Assembly: GCA_007922305.1 (NCBI GenBank)
Contig: ML677365.1
Span: 18,023,512 to 18,087,511, forward strand
Origin: Dermatemys mawii
Lineage: Eukaryota; Chordata; Testudines; Dermatemydidae
Reading direction: 5' to 3'
DNA length: 64,000 bases
Part shown: in pieces, positions 9,946 to 21,000 of the stretch
How positions within the stretch are numbered: the stretch's first letter is position 1
How the letters are laid out: each line of letters starts with the position of its first letter
Program-made: the position numbers and the translations under genes
Notes under the pieces: generated by a model
What the model was told of the DNA's origin: nothing
Database searches by the model: none
Seen by the model: only the letters and a program-made list of their open reading frames with translations

Positions 9946-12900
9946 ATTACTCATAATGTCTTGCATGTTTGTGCTGTTCAAACTTAAAAGTTTGGTTCTA
10001 TTCTGAAAAGTAACTCTCTAAAATGACATTGTGGGATTTCATATTTATTGTCTCTCAAAGACTCTGGATTAAATGTGCTCATTTTCTAAGTAACAAGGTA
10101 TTTTTATCCAAACAATCAGTCCTGCAAATTTAGCTTAGGCTCTGAGAATCACGCTGGTTCTTCCTTGTTGTGTCAGTCACCATTAATCAAAGTTATTTAG
10201 ATAGCTGTGCCACCCCAGTGGCACAAATTATGTCCTCAGTGACACCTGTGCAGTGACATGGGTTTGTACAGGTATATCTGATTAGAGGTTAATAAAAAAT
10301 TCTGTTGATGATGCAAAAGTAGTAATGAAATCCAATTCACTCCCATTTAACAGTGTTGTCTCTGCAGGTTTAACAGGAGTAGAAATCAGTGAAAAAAATT
10401 ATTGTTGCCACAACTCTCAGCAGATATGAGTGACTACACACAGAGAGCAGATCTACTGAATAAGGTATCTTTTTTATATACACTCTTTTCAGAGTAAAAC
10501 TTCAATTTAATTTATTTCCATTTCAGTGTTTCATTAAATAATACTAACCAAGTACACTTCCTCCATGGAAGTCACAGGGTTAGGCACTTTGTTCTATAGT
10601 CTCAGTTTGGCAGGTTGTATTCACTGTTGGCATAAGAGGAGTTCCCAGGTTGAAACAGGGATGAGTTTGGCCTGACGTGTGAAGATTATCAATCATTAAT
10701 GCAGCTAACGTCCCTGACGTCAAATTGATAATATTACCCTTTGCAAGGATTGTCTCTGACATTACTAAAACATGCTCAGACTTTGGCAGCTCTGAGTAAC
10801 TTGTTCTGTGTATCCACGGAACCATAGTAACAGACTTCATTGTGAGCAAAATACAATACAAATGGTCTATCCCAGTTCAGCTGGGATATTGAACTGTATA
10901 TTGTACACTGGAATATTGAACTTGCTATACAACAGTAAGAGACTGTCTAGATTGTGTATGGCTCAGAACATAGAATGCAATTTTTAAAGTAGTTTAAGGG
11001 ATTTAGACACCGCATTTTCAGGCGGCTTTGAAAATATCAGCTGTGCATTTACAAGCAGCAGAAATAGGTCAAGCAGGTATGAAGAAATATGAGTTCCCAA
11101 TGTTGGTGTGACAAAGGTCCATTGGTGCCAGCTGGCAATTGATTCACTGTTTTGTAGAGCAACACCTAATAGGCCTGACAAACTCATTGTACCTAGGACA
11201 ATGCTTTCCAGGTTTATCCATAAATGATGTCATGTGATCTTAAATGAAAAGTAGGATGACACTGATTAATAATATCATTGTCAAATGTATGTACAGATAC
11301 TATGCAACAAGTTATGTAAGTACAGTGAAAACATGTTCCTAAAGTCTGAATCAAGGTGGGGTTGACAAACAGGTTTCTGCCAGACAAAGGATGTATATTC
11401 ACCTATCTTGGTTCACATGTAAATTAAGCATTGTAAGCCAACACATTAGAAGCCCCATTTACCTATGAAATCAACAGGAAAGTAGCAAACAGAAAAACAC
11501 AAACCATAATGGTTAGCCTGTCCTTGTGCAAAGATAATGAACTTCAGAGAGTATAATTAGAAGGCAATGAGACACCCCTGCATCCCGCATTTAAGAATCA
11601 GGCAATCCAATTATATTCATGAAAACAGATCTCTATCAGGCTTGACTGAAATGCTGCATAAAAAATTTGGTGTGGGATAAACTTATTTAGACAGGTTAGC
11701 CTATTAAGCTTAGTCTCTAATAACTGAGTTACGGTATTTTATGTAACAGTTTGTTTTCAATATTCTTACTCAATATTACTTGAATCTCATTTTTGATGAT
11801 AAACTTTTCCTTGTTTTCACTATAAATATATCTAAGTGCTGTGGTATTATACAAGAAGCTGATCCTAACATAGGTGCTGGAACTAGGGGTGCTGCCGCAC
11901 CTTTGGGCTTGATGTGGTTTCCCTCATATACAGGGTTTACAGTTTGGTTCAATGATTCTCAACATCCCCACTATAGAAATTGTTTCAGTATCCCTGGATC
12001 CTAAATTGAATCATCCAAGCTGGTGTGTACATTGTCCCTTTGGGGACAGATGACATAGTACTTCTGTGAGTGTTCAGTGGATAAGGAGCTGAATACTACA
12101 GGAAAACACTTACTGTTAACCTGCAATGCAAAGTAAGGTCTGGCATTGCACTGAGGAGATTGACTGAGTCACTAACAGACTAGAGATGTCAGGGAGCTGA
12201 TACCCGGCTAAGCACAAGCAATTCTGCCTCTTGTGGAAGGCAGAGGGATAACAAGGTACCTCAACCCCAGAACCTTCAGCGTAGGGCATCTTTGTTCTTT
12301 TTTGCATTGCCGGACTCCTGGTTGACATCATCATGGTTTTGATGTCATTGCCAGTCTTCACTCTCCCCAGGCTTGTAGTTGTGTGAATTAAATTGCAGCA
12401 TTTGAAATTATTTTTATTGCCACCTTTATCATCTTGGATAACTCCTTTTATGAAAGAGTGAATTATGACAAACAAATGGTATGAATGGATGTAACAAGGA
12501 TGCAGGACATGAATCACCTTGTAATTATGCAAAACTAAACTGTTACATAAAAGTTTTTCCCTGGGAATCACTAGTGATCAAAGCCTGCTTTGCCTGTCGT
12601 GTTTAGACTAGTTAGAGCAATGAATCATAATATTTTGTTTCCTGCTTGTACAACAAATGGTTTGCTACCTATAACTAGTACCAGCTTTAGGAATTTTTCC
12701 AATAATAATTCATGAAGGCAGGCAACCATGTTAATTATGCAAAACTTTTGATCTGTTGGGGGAAAAGGAAGCCTGATTGATGAGAATGGTTTGTTCCATA
12801 TATCAAAGTTCTCAACATTCCTGAGGCAACACTAAAATACTATCTACCCATTTGCAAAATGACCCTTCCTCTTTTATAATTGACAGTAGTGTTTCCCCCT

Positions 12901-12956
12901 ACTAGAGCAGCAATCAAGCAATCCCATGACTTGGCTATTTTGTTTAAATAAATATT
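9946..12956. other. Mostly unrecognised; one unclassified dispersed repeat
   Basis: No supported gene. 11873-12000 (GTGCTGGAACTAGGGGTGCT, then ATATACAGGGTTTACAGTTT) resembles a dispersed reptilian repeat that I cannot classify. The rest shows neither paired ends nor a credible frame. Confidence 0.4.
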
Positions 12957-12964
12957 ACTTAGAT

Positions 12965-13278
12965 CAGGGGTAGGCAACCTATGGCTTGAGTGCCGAAGGC
13001 GGCACGCGAGCTGATTTTCAATGACACTCACACTACCCGGGTTCTGGCCACTGGTTCTGGGGGGGGCTCTGCATTTTAATTTAATTTTAAATGAAGCTTC
13101 TTAAACATTTTAAAAATCTTATTTACTTTACATACAACAATAGTTTAGTTATATATTATAGATTTATAAAAAGAGACCTTCTAAACACGTTAAAATATAT
13201 TACTGGCATGCAAAACCTTAAATTAGAATGAATAAATGAAGATTTGGCACACCAGTTCTGAAAGGTTGCTGACCCCTG
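12965..13278. mobile_element. Non-autonomous hAT element (314 bp), perfect 8-bp duplication
   Basis: Begins CAGGGGTAGGCAACCTATGG and ends with the complement (GGTTGCTGACCCCTG). ACTTAGAT at 12957-12964 is repeated exactly at 13279-13286. The interior (ATTTTAATTTAATTTTAAAT and ATAGTTTAGTTATATATTAT) is AT-rich and non-coding. The perfect duplication suggests a relatively young insertion. Confidence 0.95.
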
Positions 13279-13286
13279 ACTTAGAT

Positions 13287-13560
13287 CCTCCCCAACCTGA
13301 ACTCTTCACATCTTTCCATCTATGACACACTGCTTTCACAGCTCTTCACAGTCCAGCCTTTTTTCTTCAACAACCCAATAAACCTTCTCTACGCTTGTCA
13401 CCACATGACAATCCTCCCAGCCCTCATTGCTCCCAGTGGCTGCCAGTTCCCCATTCACCATGCTTGGTTCTCGGTTGACAGTATGGTCACCATCGACTGA
13501 TATTTTTAAATAAACTTTTGCTCAAATTCCCTGGCTTATGATTCTCAAGGCTTTCCCAAC
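13287..13560 (+). mobile_element. Probable L2-like LINE fragment
   Basis: TCCTCCCAGCCCTCATTGC then CCAGTGGCTGCCAGTTCCCC (13411-13450) resembles the conserved LHWLPV region of L2/CR1-like ORF2 C-termini, broken by a frameshift. Weak support. Confidence 0.4.
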
Positions 13561-13740
13561 ATTCCTTACATTATTCTTACTCCGAATGTTGGAAACAGAA
13601 AATAGCATCAAAACATTGCTACTATTCTCAGCAAATATGACTCTTTTTTTTAAACTTTATTGTTATTATTACTCCTATTTGATATGAGCAGTTAGTCTTT
13701 AATTTCTTGTGGGTTGTTTCCATTATGAGGAGAAGTTGAA

Positions 13741-14280
13741 AAGAACATAAGAAAGACCGTACTGGGTCAGACCAAAGGTCCAACCAGCCCAGTATCTTGT
13801 CTACTGACAGTGGCCAATGCCAGGTGCCCCAGAGTGAGTGAACCTAACAGGTAATGATCAAGTAATCTCTCTCCTGCCATCCATCACCCCACTCTGACAA
13901 ACAGAGGCTAGGGACACCATTCCTTACCCATCCTGGCTAATAGCCATTAATGGACTTAACCTCCATGAATTTATCCAGGTCTCTTTTAAACCCTGTTATA
14001 GTCCTAGACTTCACAGCCTCCTCAGGCAAGGAGTTCCACAGGTTGACTGTGCTCTGTTTGAAGAAGAACTTCCTTTTATTTGTTTTAAACCTGCTGCCCA
14101 CTAATTTCATTGGGTGGCCCCTAGTTCTTCTATTATGGGAACAAATAAATATCTTTTCCTTATTCACTTTCTCCACATCACTCATAATTTTATATCCCTC
14201 TATCATATCCCCCCTTAGTCTCCTCTTTTCCAAGCTACAAAGTCCTAGCCTCTTTAATCTTTCCTCATATGATGACAGTC
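13741..14280 (-). mobile_element. CR1-like LINE 3' part, antisense
   Basis: The minus-strand frame 14233-13937 reads KRRLRGDMIEGYK, GSRFKTNKRKFFF and VNLWNSLPEEAV, the typical C-terminal end of a CR1-like ORF2 (RRxRGD, WNxLP boxes), 98 residues and open. Its 3' end at 13741 is TTCTTATGTTCTT on the minus strand, the short tandem tail of this subfamily. The same subfamily occurs in the other orientation at 15256-16566. Confidence 0.82.
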
Positions 14281-14285
14281 AGTAA

Positions 14286-14542
14286 TTGCTTTGACGTAAT
14301 CCTGTTTATTTACCCAAAAAAGAGTGCAACGTTCTGTATCCCTGAAGAGAGTAGGAATCAAAGACCAGGAGACAATTTCTTTGCTCACACTTCAAAGCCT
14401 CCTTATAGCTAGCACTCTACCCAAAATCTCTCTTTCTCTCTCTCTCAGTCTTTTATTCCAGGTCATGCTACAAGTGCTTCTCTAGCTGTCTCTTGGGGCT
14501 TTCTTGCTGCCTTCATTATGTGCTTCTGTGGAGTTTAGGCTG

Positions 14543-14585
<43 letters not shown>

Positions 14586-15255
14586 TACACACACACATAT
14601 CCAACTCCTGAAGGATTTATGTGCCACTATGTGCATGCAGAATTCATGTCGTCCTGCAGATTTCTTTGCTTTCCTGCAGAAAATGAGGGGGAAGCAAAGA
14701 GAAGCTGCATTTGGGCTGGGGGATTGGGGCTGCCCATGGGCCTAGATTGGAAGAGATTGGAAGAGAGGCTCATCAAACTCCTATTACAATAAGTCCCAAC
14801 CCTCTGCACCTGGACCTCCCAGCTGAGCCCCAGTCACCTTCACTTGGGTGTTCCTGCAGATTTCCATTACCTCTGCCCCCACAAACCCCCCCAACAAACC
14901 CATGCATCCAGATCCCCCTGCAGCTGAACCCTCCACTGAGCTGTACGCACCCTGATTGTCCCACACAGAACCCTCTCACCCCACACCTACATCCCCCCAC
15001 ACCAAGCCCCTCCACACTTGAATCCTGCTGGGCTGAGCCTGCCTGCCCACATCTGGTGCACCTGGCTCAGAGGGGCAGGGCCCCAGGGTGTTTCTGGCAG
15101 GCCCGGCCCTTGTGCTGTGTCAGGGTCAGTTACAGCCTCACTGCTGAGTCCCTGTCCCTGGGGGGCAAGAGAGGGCTGCAGGGTGATCTCCCACATTCAT
15201 GCAGCCAGTGGCCCATGTTCCCCACTGCCATGCAGGAACCTCCACAGGTCCCATC
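14286..15255. other. Unclassified repeat-derived sequence with microsatellite
   Basis: 14290-14530 resembles the sequence at 25380-25575 (TGTTTATTTAC, then AGGAATCAA), so both may be copies of one LTR or LINE end. 14640-15255 is C-rich with several overlapping frames on both strands; their Pro/Ser-rich content and mutual overlap argue against coding. Two oppositely oriented CR1-like copies flank it. Confidence 0.4.
14543..14598. repeat. (CT)n followed by (CA)n microsatellite
   Basis: About 40 bases of CT dinucleotides end at 14582 and grade into a short CA run. Confidence 0.95.
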
Positions 15256-16566
15256 TGAGGAGAGATTAAAGAGGCTAGGACTTTTCAGTTTGGAAAAGAC
15301 GAGACTCGGGGGGATATGATAGAGGGATATAAAATCATGAGTGATGTGGAGAAAGTGAATAAGGAAAAGTTATTTACTTGTTCCCATACTAGAAGAACTA
15401 GGGGCCACCAAATGAAATTAATAGGCAGCAGGTTTAAAACAAATAAAAGGAAGTTCTTCTTCCCATAGCACACAGTCAACCTGTGGAACTCCTTGCCTGA
15501 GGAGGTTGTGAAGGCTAGTGTCAGGATTGCCTCCCCACTCTGAACTCTAGGGTACAGATGTGAGGACCCGCATGAAAAAAAAGAACTAACCCCCCAAGCT
15601 TATTTTACCAGCTTGGGTTAAAATGTTTTTCCCCAGAACACAACTTCTTCTGTATCTGGACTTAGTAGCTGCCACCACCAAACTAGGTCTAGGGTAGTTT
15701 GGGACCCTTCTTCCCCTTTCCACTAACCCCCCAAACTTCTTCCTTCCCTGGAAAGCTCGAGAGAATAAAAAACCCAAACCTCGCCTGATCCTGCGAGACG
15801 TGCCCGATCCAAAACTAGGGTCTTTACCCAATGGAAAACAAGCAATCAGATTCTTAAAAGAAAGATTTTAATAAAAGAAAAGAAAGGAATTAATCCCTTA
15901 TAACCATCAATAGAACAGCATCTACCATAATCAACAAAAGGATTCAGAAACCAAACCTCTCCCCCGAGGCAACTTTCTCCCACTGTTGATATCTCTGCTG
16001 AATCTTACAATATCAAGAAGCACCCAGCCAATGCTCACCACTGAGAACCCTCCAAGTGATGAAAAGAAGGTAAACTTACTGACTACAGTACTTGATAGAA
16101 ACTATAGTTACAGTGAAAGACATAGCTGTGTTCATCCCATAGCCGAGGTGAACAGAGAGAGACCCAGAGAGAAACTGAAACTTAAAATCCTTTGTCTCCT
16201 GAGGAATTTCTCATTGGTCAGTTGTCCACCTCTCAGGTTACCTTTAGCTTAACCCCTTACAGGTAAACACTAATTCTAGGCTACTTCACACTTATGACAG
16301 CTAGGACTATAACAGGGTTTAAAAAAGACCTGGATAAATTCAGAGAGGTTAAGTCCATTAATGGCTATTAGCCAGGCGGGGTAAGGAATGGTGTCCCTAG
16401 CCTCTGTTTGTCAGAGAGTGGTGATGGATGGCAGGAGAGAAATCACTTGATCATTACCTGTTAGGTTCACTCACTCTGGGGCACCTGGCATTGGCCACTG
16501 TCAGTAGACAGGATATTGGGCTGGATGGACCTTTGGTCTGACCCAGTATGGCCGTTCTTATGTTCT
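15256..16566 (+). mobile_element. CR1-like LINE 3' part, split by a solo LTR
   Basis: 15256-15518 encodes remnants of the same ORF2 C-terminus as 13741-14280 (GATATGATAGAGGGATATAA, then GTGGAACTCCTTGCCTGAGG). The element resumes at 16300 with AGGACTATAACAGGGTTT and runs through GTCTGACCCAGTATGGC to the tail TTCTTATGTTCTTAT at about 16566. A 5-bp duplication, GCTAG, marks the interruption. Confidence 0.85.
15519..16299. mobile_element. Solo LTR (781 bp) with 5-bp duplication
   Basis: Starts TGTCAGGATTGCCTCC and ends CTTATGACA, so it has TG...CA ends with inverted TGTCA/TGACA. GCTAG at 15514-15518 is repeated at 16300-16304. It interrupts a CR1-like LINE. A solo LTR arises by recombination between two LTRs, leaving no internal genes. 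Gypsy or endogenous retrovirus origin cannot be settled from the LTR alone. Confidence 0.87.
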
Positions 16567-16808
16567 TATTTATTGACAAAATTTGCAGAATTTTAAAATA
16601 TTGTGTACAGAATGTCTAGTTTTAGGTTTTTGGTACAAAATTTTGGATGTTTTGGTGCTGAACTCCCTTCCCTCCAAGCTATGCCTATCCCCCTACATCT
16701 GCATTCAGCCTCCAGTCAGACTCCTCTGCCCACATAGCTCAAATTCCTAACCAGCCTTGGATGTGGACTCTGTTTTGCATGGCGGCTTCTATTGTTTCTT
16801 CTTTCTTA

Positions 16809-16990
16809 GGGCTTGTCTATACAGAGACTTAATGCACAGCAAGCTGGGTTATGACAAAACAAACTGGTTTTAAGTTAAAATCTAAAATTACACAGCAGGC
16901 ATTGCTGTACAACTCAGCCTGGAGCAGAACCTGCCCCACTTTGGTGGTTAACTGTTTTCCTCTCATCTGACTCTCATTTCTCTTTATTTC
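16809..16990. mobile_element. Harbinger-type MITE, left end only
   Basis: TTA then GGGCTTGTCTATACAGAGAC at 16806-16828 matches the GGGCTTGTCTACAC terminus of Harbinger MITEs. No matching right end was found; the right limit is approximate. Confidence 0.5.
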
Positions 16991-17115
16991 TTCATCCTTC
17001 CTGACCTGTGTGCTGCTTTTCATGCTGTCAACCATGACATTGTTCCCAATCATCTGGGACCAATTCCTGGAGTCTCAAAGAACAGGCCTCCTTGATTTTG
17101 CTCCCATCCATCAGA
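16991..17115 (+). mobile_element. LINE reverse-transcriptase fragment
   Basis: GACCTGTGTGCTGCTTTTCA (17003) and onward reads DLCAAFHAVNHDIV, close to the DLSAAFDTVDHDIL box of L2/CR1 reverse transcriptases. Only about 40 codons are recognisable. Confidence 0.55.
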
Positions 17116-17139
17116 GGCCTCTTTTTTGCAGCACACAGC

Positions 17140-17480
17140 AGAGAGAGAGTCTGGTCCAATGGATAGGGACCTAGCCCTGAGAGACTTGGGTTCTACTTCC
17201 TCCCTGCCCCCCCACGGACTTCCTGTATGACCTCAGGTCAGTGCCTTAGGGACAGAGTTTCAAAGGTATTTAGGCACCTAAAGATGCAGCTAGGCATCTA
17301 GTGGGGTTTACAAAGCACCTAACCTTCTAGACACTTTTGAAAATCCCACTAGGTACTTAAATACCTTTGAAAATCTGGCTGTTAGTCTCTCTGTGCCTCA
17401 GTGCCCCATCAGTACAATGGGGATAACAGCACCGTTCTACCTCACCGAGTGGCTGTGATGTGAGGTGCTCAGATACCACA
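17140..17480 (+). mobile_element. MIR-like SINE, interrupted
   Basis: TGGTCCAATGGATAGGGACC, GACTTGGGTTCTACTTCC and GTATGACCTCAGGTCAGTGC match the order of a MIR/core-SINE. After an insert at 17250-17382 it resumes with CTCTCTGTGCCTCAGTGCCC and CAATGGGGATAACAGCACC. Confidence 0.7.
17250..17382. mobile_element. Short fold-back repeat inserted in a MIR
   Basis: TTTCAAAGGTATTTAGGCAC at the left is mirrored by ACTTAAATACCTTTGAAAAT at the right, and AGGCACCTAA modules recur inside. Related fragments occur at 42761-42860 and 53741-53816. Confidence 0.7.
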
Positions 17481-17889
17481 GTGATGGGGCCACTTAAGTA
17501 CCAGAGATAGAATGGGATCTTCTTTATACCACTGCTATCCCTTCCCTCAGTTTTGGTCCCTTCTTTTTCATTTATGCCCTTCACATCTTCCTCTTTTCTG
17601 AATGCAACGTGGGCTCAGAAAACTTGGCTGTATTTATATATTCTAAATCCCCTGTGTTCTCTCTTCAAACCCCCTCTTCCCCTCAGGGATTCCTGTTTTA
17701 CAGGTTCATCTAGCGACTTTCAGATCCTTAATTTAATTACCAGCTTTTTCTTATCTTAATCACCCTGCCTCTGTTTGTAAACAAAACACTGACTTCCTGC
17801 TCCAGGGACACAAGTTGGGAGGAGGTTTCAGAGGCGTAGCTGTGTTAGTTTGTACAACAAAAACAACGAGGAGTCCTTGGGGCACCTTA

Positions 17890-18604
17890 GGGCTTGGCTA
17901 CACTTGCACTTTATACTGCAATAAAGCCTCCCAAAGCACTCTACCTTACTTCTTGTCCACACTGGCAAGGCACGGCGAATGCTCTGACTCCCTGGCTGGA
18001 GTGCTCCTGGTACTCCTCCTCTCTGAAAGGATTAACAGCTGTTGCATATTCGGTGAGATGCTTCATGGTCAGTGTAGATGAGGAGTTACCTTACTGTGCT
18101 CTGACTGACCTCTGGAAATGCCCCATAATCCCCTTAAGTCAAGTGGCCACTCTTCCCTTTGTTGTGAAATTGCTGCAGAAATGCAGAAGTGCCTTTTCAA
18201 AGCTCCATTTCAGACAGCAGCTGCTTATTTGCTATGAGGCAAAGCAAACATTTACTGAGAGAATGAGTGAGAGGAGGGTGAGGGGGCAGGTGGCTCTGAA
18301 CTTACAAGATAGAGTGCTGACACCCTCTCAGCACTCCAAAAACCCACTCTCTCGCTCTCCCCCCACATACACACACCACACTCCATCCCACACCCCTCAT
18401 TTGAAAAGCACGTTGCAGCCACTTGAATGCTGGGATAGCTGCCCAAAATGCACCACTCCCAATGCCATTCTAAGTGCTGCAAATGTGGCCATGCCAGTGC
18501 ACTTGCAGCTGTCAGTGTGGACAGACTGGAGCGTTTTCCCTGGTGTGCTCTCCGAAGGCTGGTTTAACCCAAAGCGTTCTACACCTGCAAGTGTAGTCAA
18601 GCCC
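17890..18604. mobile_element. Harbinger MITE (715 bp) inserted in a Penelope-like element
   Basis: Inverted termini GGGCTTGGCTACACTTGCA and, at the right in complement, GGGCTTGACTACACTTGCA agree at 18 of 19 bases. Flanks are TTA (17887-17889) and TCA (18605-18607), a 3-bp duplication with one change. The left 85 bases align with the right end of the autonomous element at 25579-30019 (both contain GTCCACACTGGCAAGGCACG). It has a sister copy in the other orientation at 61196-61914. It contains no transposase; the 246-codon frame across it is chance. Confidence 0.92.
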
Positions 18605-18863
18605 TCAGAGACTAACAAATTTATTTGGGCATAAGCTTTCATGGGCACTTTAATCAGATGCATGAAGTGAAAAATACAGTAGGCAGGTATAAATATACAG
18701 CACACGAAAGGATAAGGAGTTGCCTTATCAAGTGAGGGGCGTCAGTGCTAATGAGGCCAATTCAATCAGGGTGGATGTGGCCCATTCCCAACAGTTGACA
18801 GGAAGGGGTGAATATCAACAGAGAGAAAATTACTTTTTGTAGTGACCCAGCCACTCCCAGTCT

Positions 18864-19142
18864 TTATTCAGGCCTAATTTGATGGTGTTCAGTTTGCAAA
18901 TTAATTCCAGCTTTGCAGTTTCTCATTGAAGTCTGTTTTTGAAATTTTTTTGTTGAAGAATGGCCACTTTTAAGTCTGTTAGTGAGGGTCCAGGGAGATT
19001 GAAGTGCTCTCCTACTGGTTTTTTGTATGTTACAATTCTTGATGTCTGATTTGTGTCCATTTATTCTTTTGCGTAGAGACTGTTCGGTTTGGCCAATGTA
19101 CATGGCAGAGGGGCATTTCTGGCACATGATGGCATATAGCAC
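18864..19142 (-). pseudogene. Penelope-like GIY-YIG endonuclease domain
   Basis: The frame reads MLYAIMCQKCPSAMYIGQTE, then LRKRINGHKSDI, about 92 residues. LYA...MYIG corresponds to the GIY-YIG signature, with C-x2-C inside as in the PLE endonuclease, and Arg residues and GH following. The expected GEHF box is present downstream only in the sister copy at 45129-45440; here the frame is shifted near KTSRRALQS. In PLEs this domain nicks target DNA to prime reverse transcription. Confidence 0.8.
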
Positions 19143-19636
19143 ATTGGTAGATGTACCAGGTGAATGAGCCCCTGATGGTGGAGCTGATGTGGTTAGGTCC
19201 TTTGATAGTGTCCCTTGAGTAAATATGTGGACAGAGTTGGCAACAGGGATTTGTTGCAGGGATTGGTTCCTGGGTTAATGTTTCTGTTGTGTGGTGTGTA
19301 GTTGCTGGTGAGTATTTGCTTCAGGTTGTGGGGCTGTCTGTAAGCAAGGGCTGGCTTGTCTCCCAAGGTCTGTGAGAGTGAGGGACTGTCCTTCAGGATA
19401 GGTTGTAGATCTTGATGATGCACTGGAGAAGTTTTAGTTAGGAGCTGAAGGTGACGGCTAGTGGCGTTCTGTTACTTTCTTTTTTGGGCCTGTTCTATAA
19501 TAGGTGACATCTGGGTACTCTTCTGGCTCTGTCAATCTGTTTCTTCACTTCCCCAGGTGGTACTGTAGTTTTAAGAATATTTGATAGAGATCCTGTAGGT
19601 GTTTGTCCGAGGGATTGGAGCAAGTATGGTTGTATC

Positions 19637-19900
19637 TTAGGGCTTGGCTGGAGACTGGATTATGTGATGAAAGCTGGAGGCATGTAGGTAAGTATAGCAG
19701 TCAGTAGGTTTCCGGTATAGAGTGGTGTTTAAGTGACCATCGTTTATTTGCACAGTAGTGTCCAGGAAGTGGATCTCTTGTGTGGACTGGTCCAGACTGA
19801 GGTTGATGGTGGAGTGGAAATTGTTGAAATTCTGGTGGAATGCCTCAATGGTCTCCTTCCCATGGGTCCAGATGATGAAGATGTCATCAGTGTAGTGCAA
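19637..19900 (-). pseudogene. Penelope-like reverse transcriptase fragment
   Basis: The frame contains HYTDDIFIIW, which is the RT catalytic box (family YxDDI), then HFLDTTVQINDGHLNTTLYRKPTD, here cited as FLDTTV and LYRKPTD, both typical of PLE reverse transcriptases. The frame breaks at both sides, so the protein is not made whole. Upstream residues (SGTAMGTHMAPQYAN) lie in another frame to about 20000. Confidence 0.85.
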
Positions 19901-20050
19901 GGGGACAAGAGCTGAGGAAGCGTTGTTCTAAGTCAGCCATAAAAATGTTGGCATACTGTGGGGCCATGTGGGTACCCATAGCAGTGCCGCTGACCGGAAG
20001 AAGTACCTTGCTGCAGAACTCACTTTCCCCACTAATGCGAAGCAGTTAAG

Positions 20051-20525
20051 AGCTCCACCTGGGAGCACACTTCCTGTATGAAACTTGAGGGGTGGGGGAA
20101 AGCACCCCCCCATACCCTACCTAATTGAGTCCCTTGATAAGGAGATACATTCCCAAGCTGCGGGGGGAGGAGAAGAGGGGGAAATATCCATATTGGTTGT
20201 AAGGGGTCATATTAGTGCAAAGAATTATTATTACCACTCTATCTGCTGTCAGGAAAGTGTGCAGAAGTAAGAACATTGCAAGGGCACATGGAAGCCGACA
20301 GAGAAAGCTGTGGGCTGTTTATACAATCCTTGCTTAAAGTAGAAAGTCCTATGGTAGACCTGAATGTATTAATCCCATGGAGAAAGAGATCTTGTATATA
20401 CGTGTTAATTCTGTAGGTAACTTTTGAATTAACCATACAGATACTTCTGTCCTGAAAAAAAAGAAAAGAAAAAAGAAAAGAGAGGCATGATTCAGGCATC
20501 CTGATCAGTAGAGTCATTGGAAAAC
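20051..20525. other. No recognisable feature
   Basis: Contains a purine-rich stretch (20455-20485) but no supported gene or repeat end. Confidence 0.5.
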
Positions 20526-20538
20526 TAGCTTAACCAAA

Positions 20539-20732
20539 AGCGACAAAGAGTCCTGTGGCATCTTATAGACTAACAGACGTATTGGAGCATAAGCTTTCGT
20601 GGGTGCTTATGTATCTGACAAAGTGGATATTCACCCATGAAAGCTTATGCTCCAATACATCTGTTAGTCTATAAGGTGCCACAGGACTCTTAGTCTGGAT
20701 CTGCAAAAGTGACAAACACGGCTACCTCTCTG
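20539..20732. mobile_element. Fold-back Penelope-like dimer with 13-bp duplication
   Basis: Two copies of the PLE terminus face each other: GAGTCCTGTGGCATCTTATA (left) against its complement near 20675-20695, and GCATAAGCTTTCGTGGG at 20608 against CCCATGAAAGCTTATGC at about 20635. TAGCTTAACCAAA at 20526-20538 is repeated at 20733-20745. A ribozyme-like core is present in the right half (CTGACAA, stem, GAAAGC). Confidence 0.88.
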
Positions 20733-21000
20733 TAGCTTAACCAAATAACTTATGAAGAGATTTTGTACTACTGACATGTTGCTGTATATTTATAGGAGAA
20801 ATGCCGGATATTGACATTGTGACTATGATGGGAGAACTTTAAGAACAAATCTTTATGGTTAAGCTTTGTTGACTGTTGTTCTTTCTCCTGTACACATCAC
20901 CTTTCAAGTGCATGTTTGAGTATTGTTGTGCTCATCCCTCCCAGCGTTATGTAACTTTGAACTCATAGTTGAACAGTTGGCCCTGCCCTAAGAATTGCAA

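Larger units (their letters stand above)
17824..20050 (-). mobile_element. Penelope-like element with RT and GIY-YIG remnants
   Basis: The 3' terminus of the PLE lies at the left (GTTTCAGAGGCGTAGCTGTG at 17824, then GAGACTAACAAATTTATTTG at 18607) and its coding part runs rightward on the minus strand: GIY-YIG endonuclease at 18864-19142, a linker with broken frames, and RT at 19637-19900. RT similarity (GTAMGTHMAPQYANIFMADL) can be followed to about 20000 and then fades, so the copy is 5'-truncated near 20050. A 715-bp Harbinger MITE (17890-18604) is inserted near the 3' end. No target duplication was identified for this copy. Confidence 0.85.

Noticed and set aside
14711..15319. 202-codon Pro-rich frame and overlapping minus-strand frames
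   Set aside because: C-rich composition suppresses stops in several frames at once; the 3' part runs into a CR1-like LINE.
17894..18634. 246-codon + frame
   Set aside because: It spans a Harbinger MITE end to end. The sister MITE at 61196-61914 does not keep the frame.
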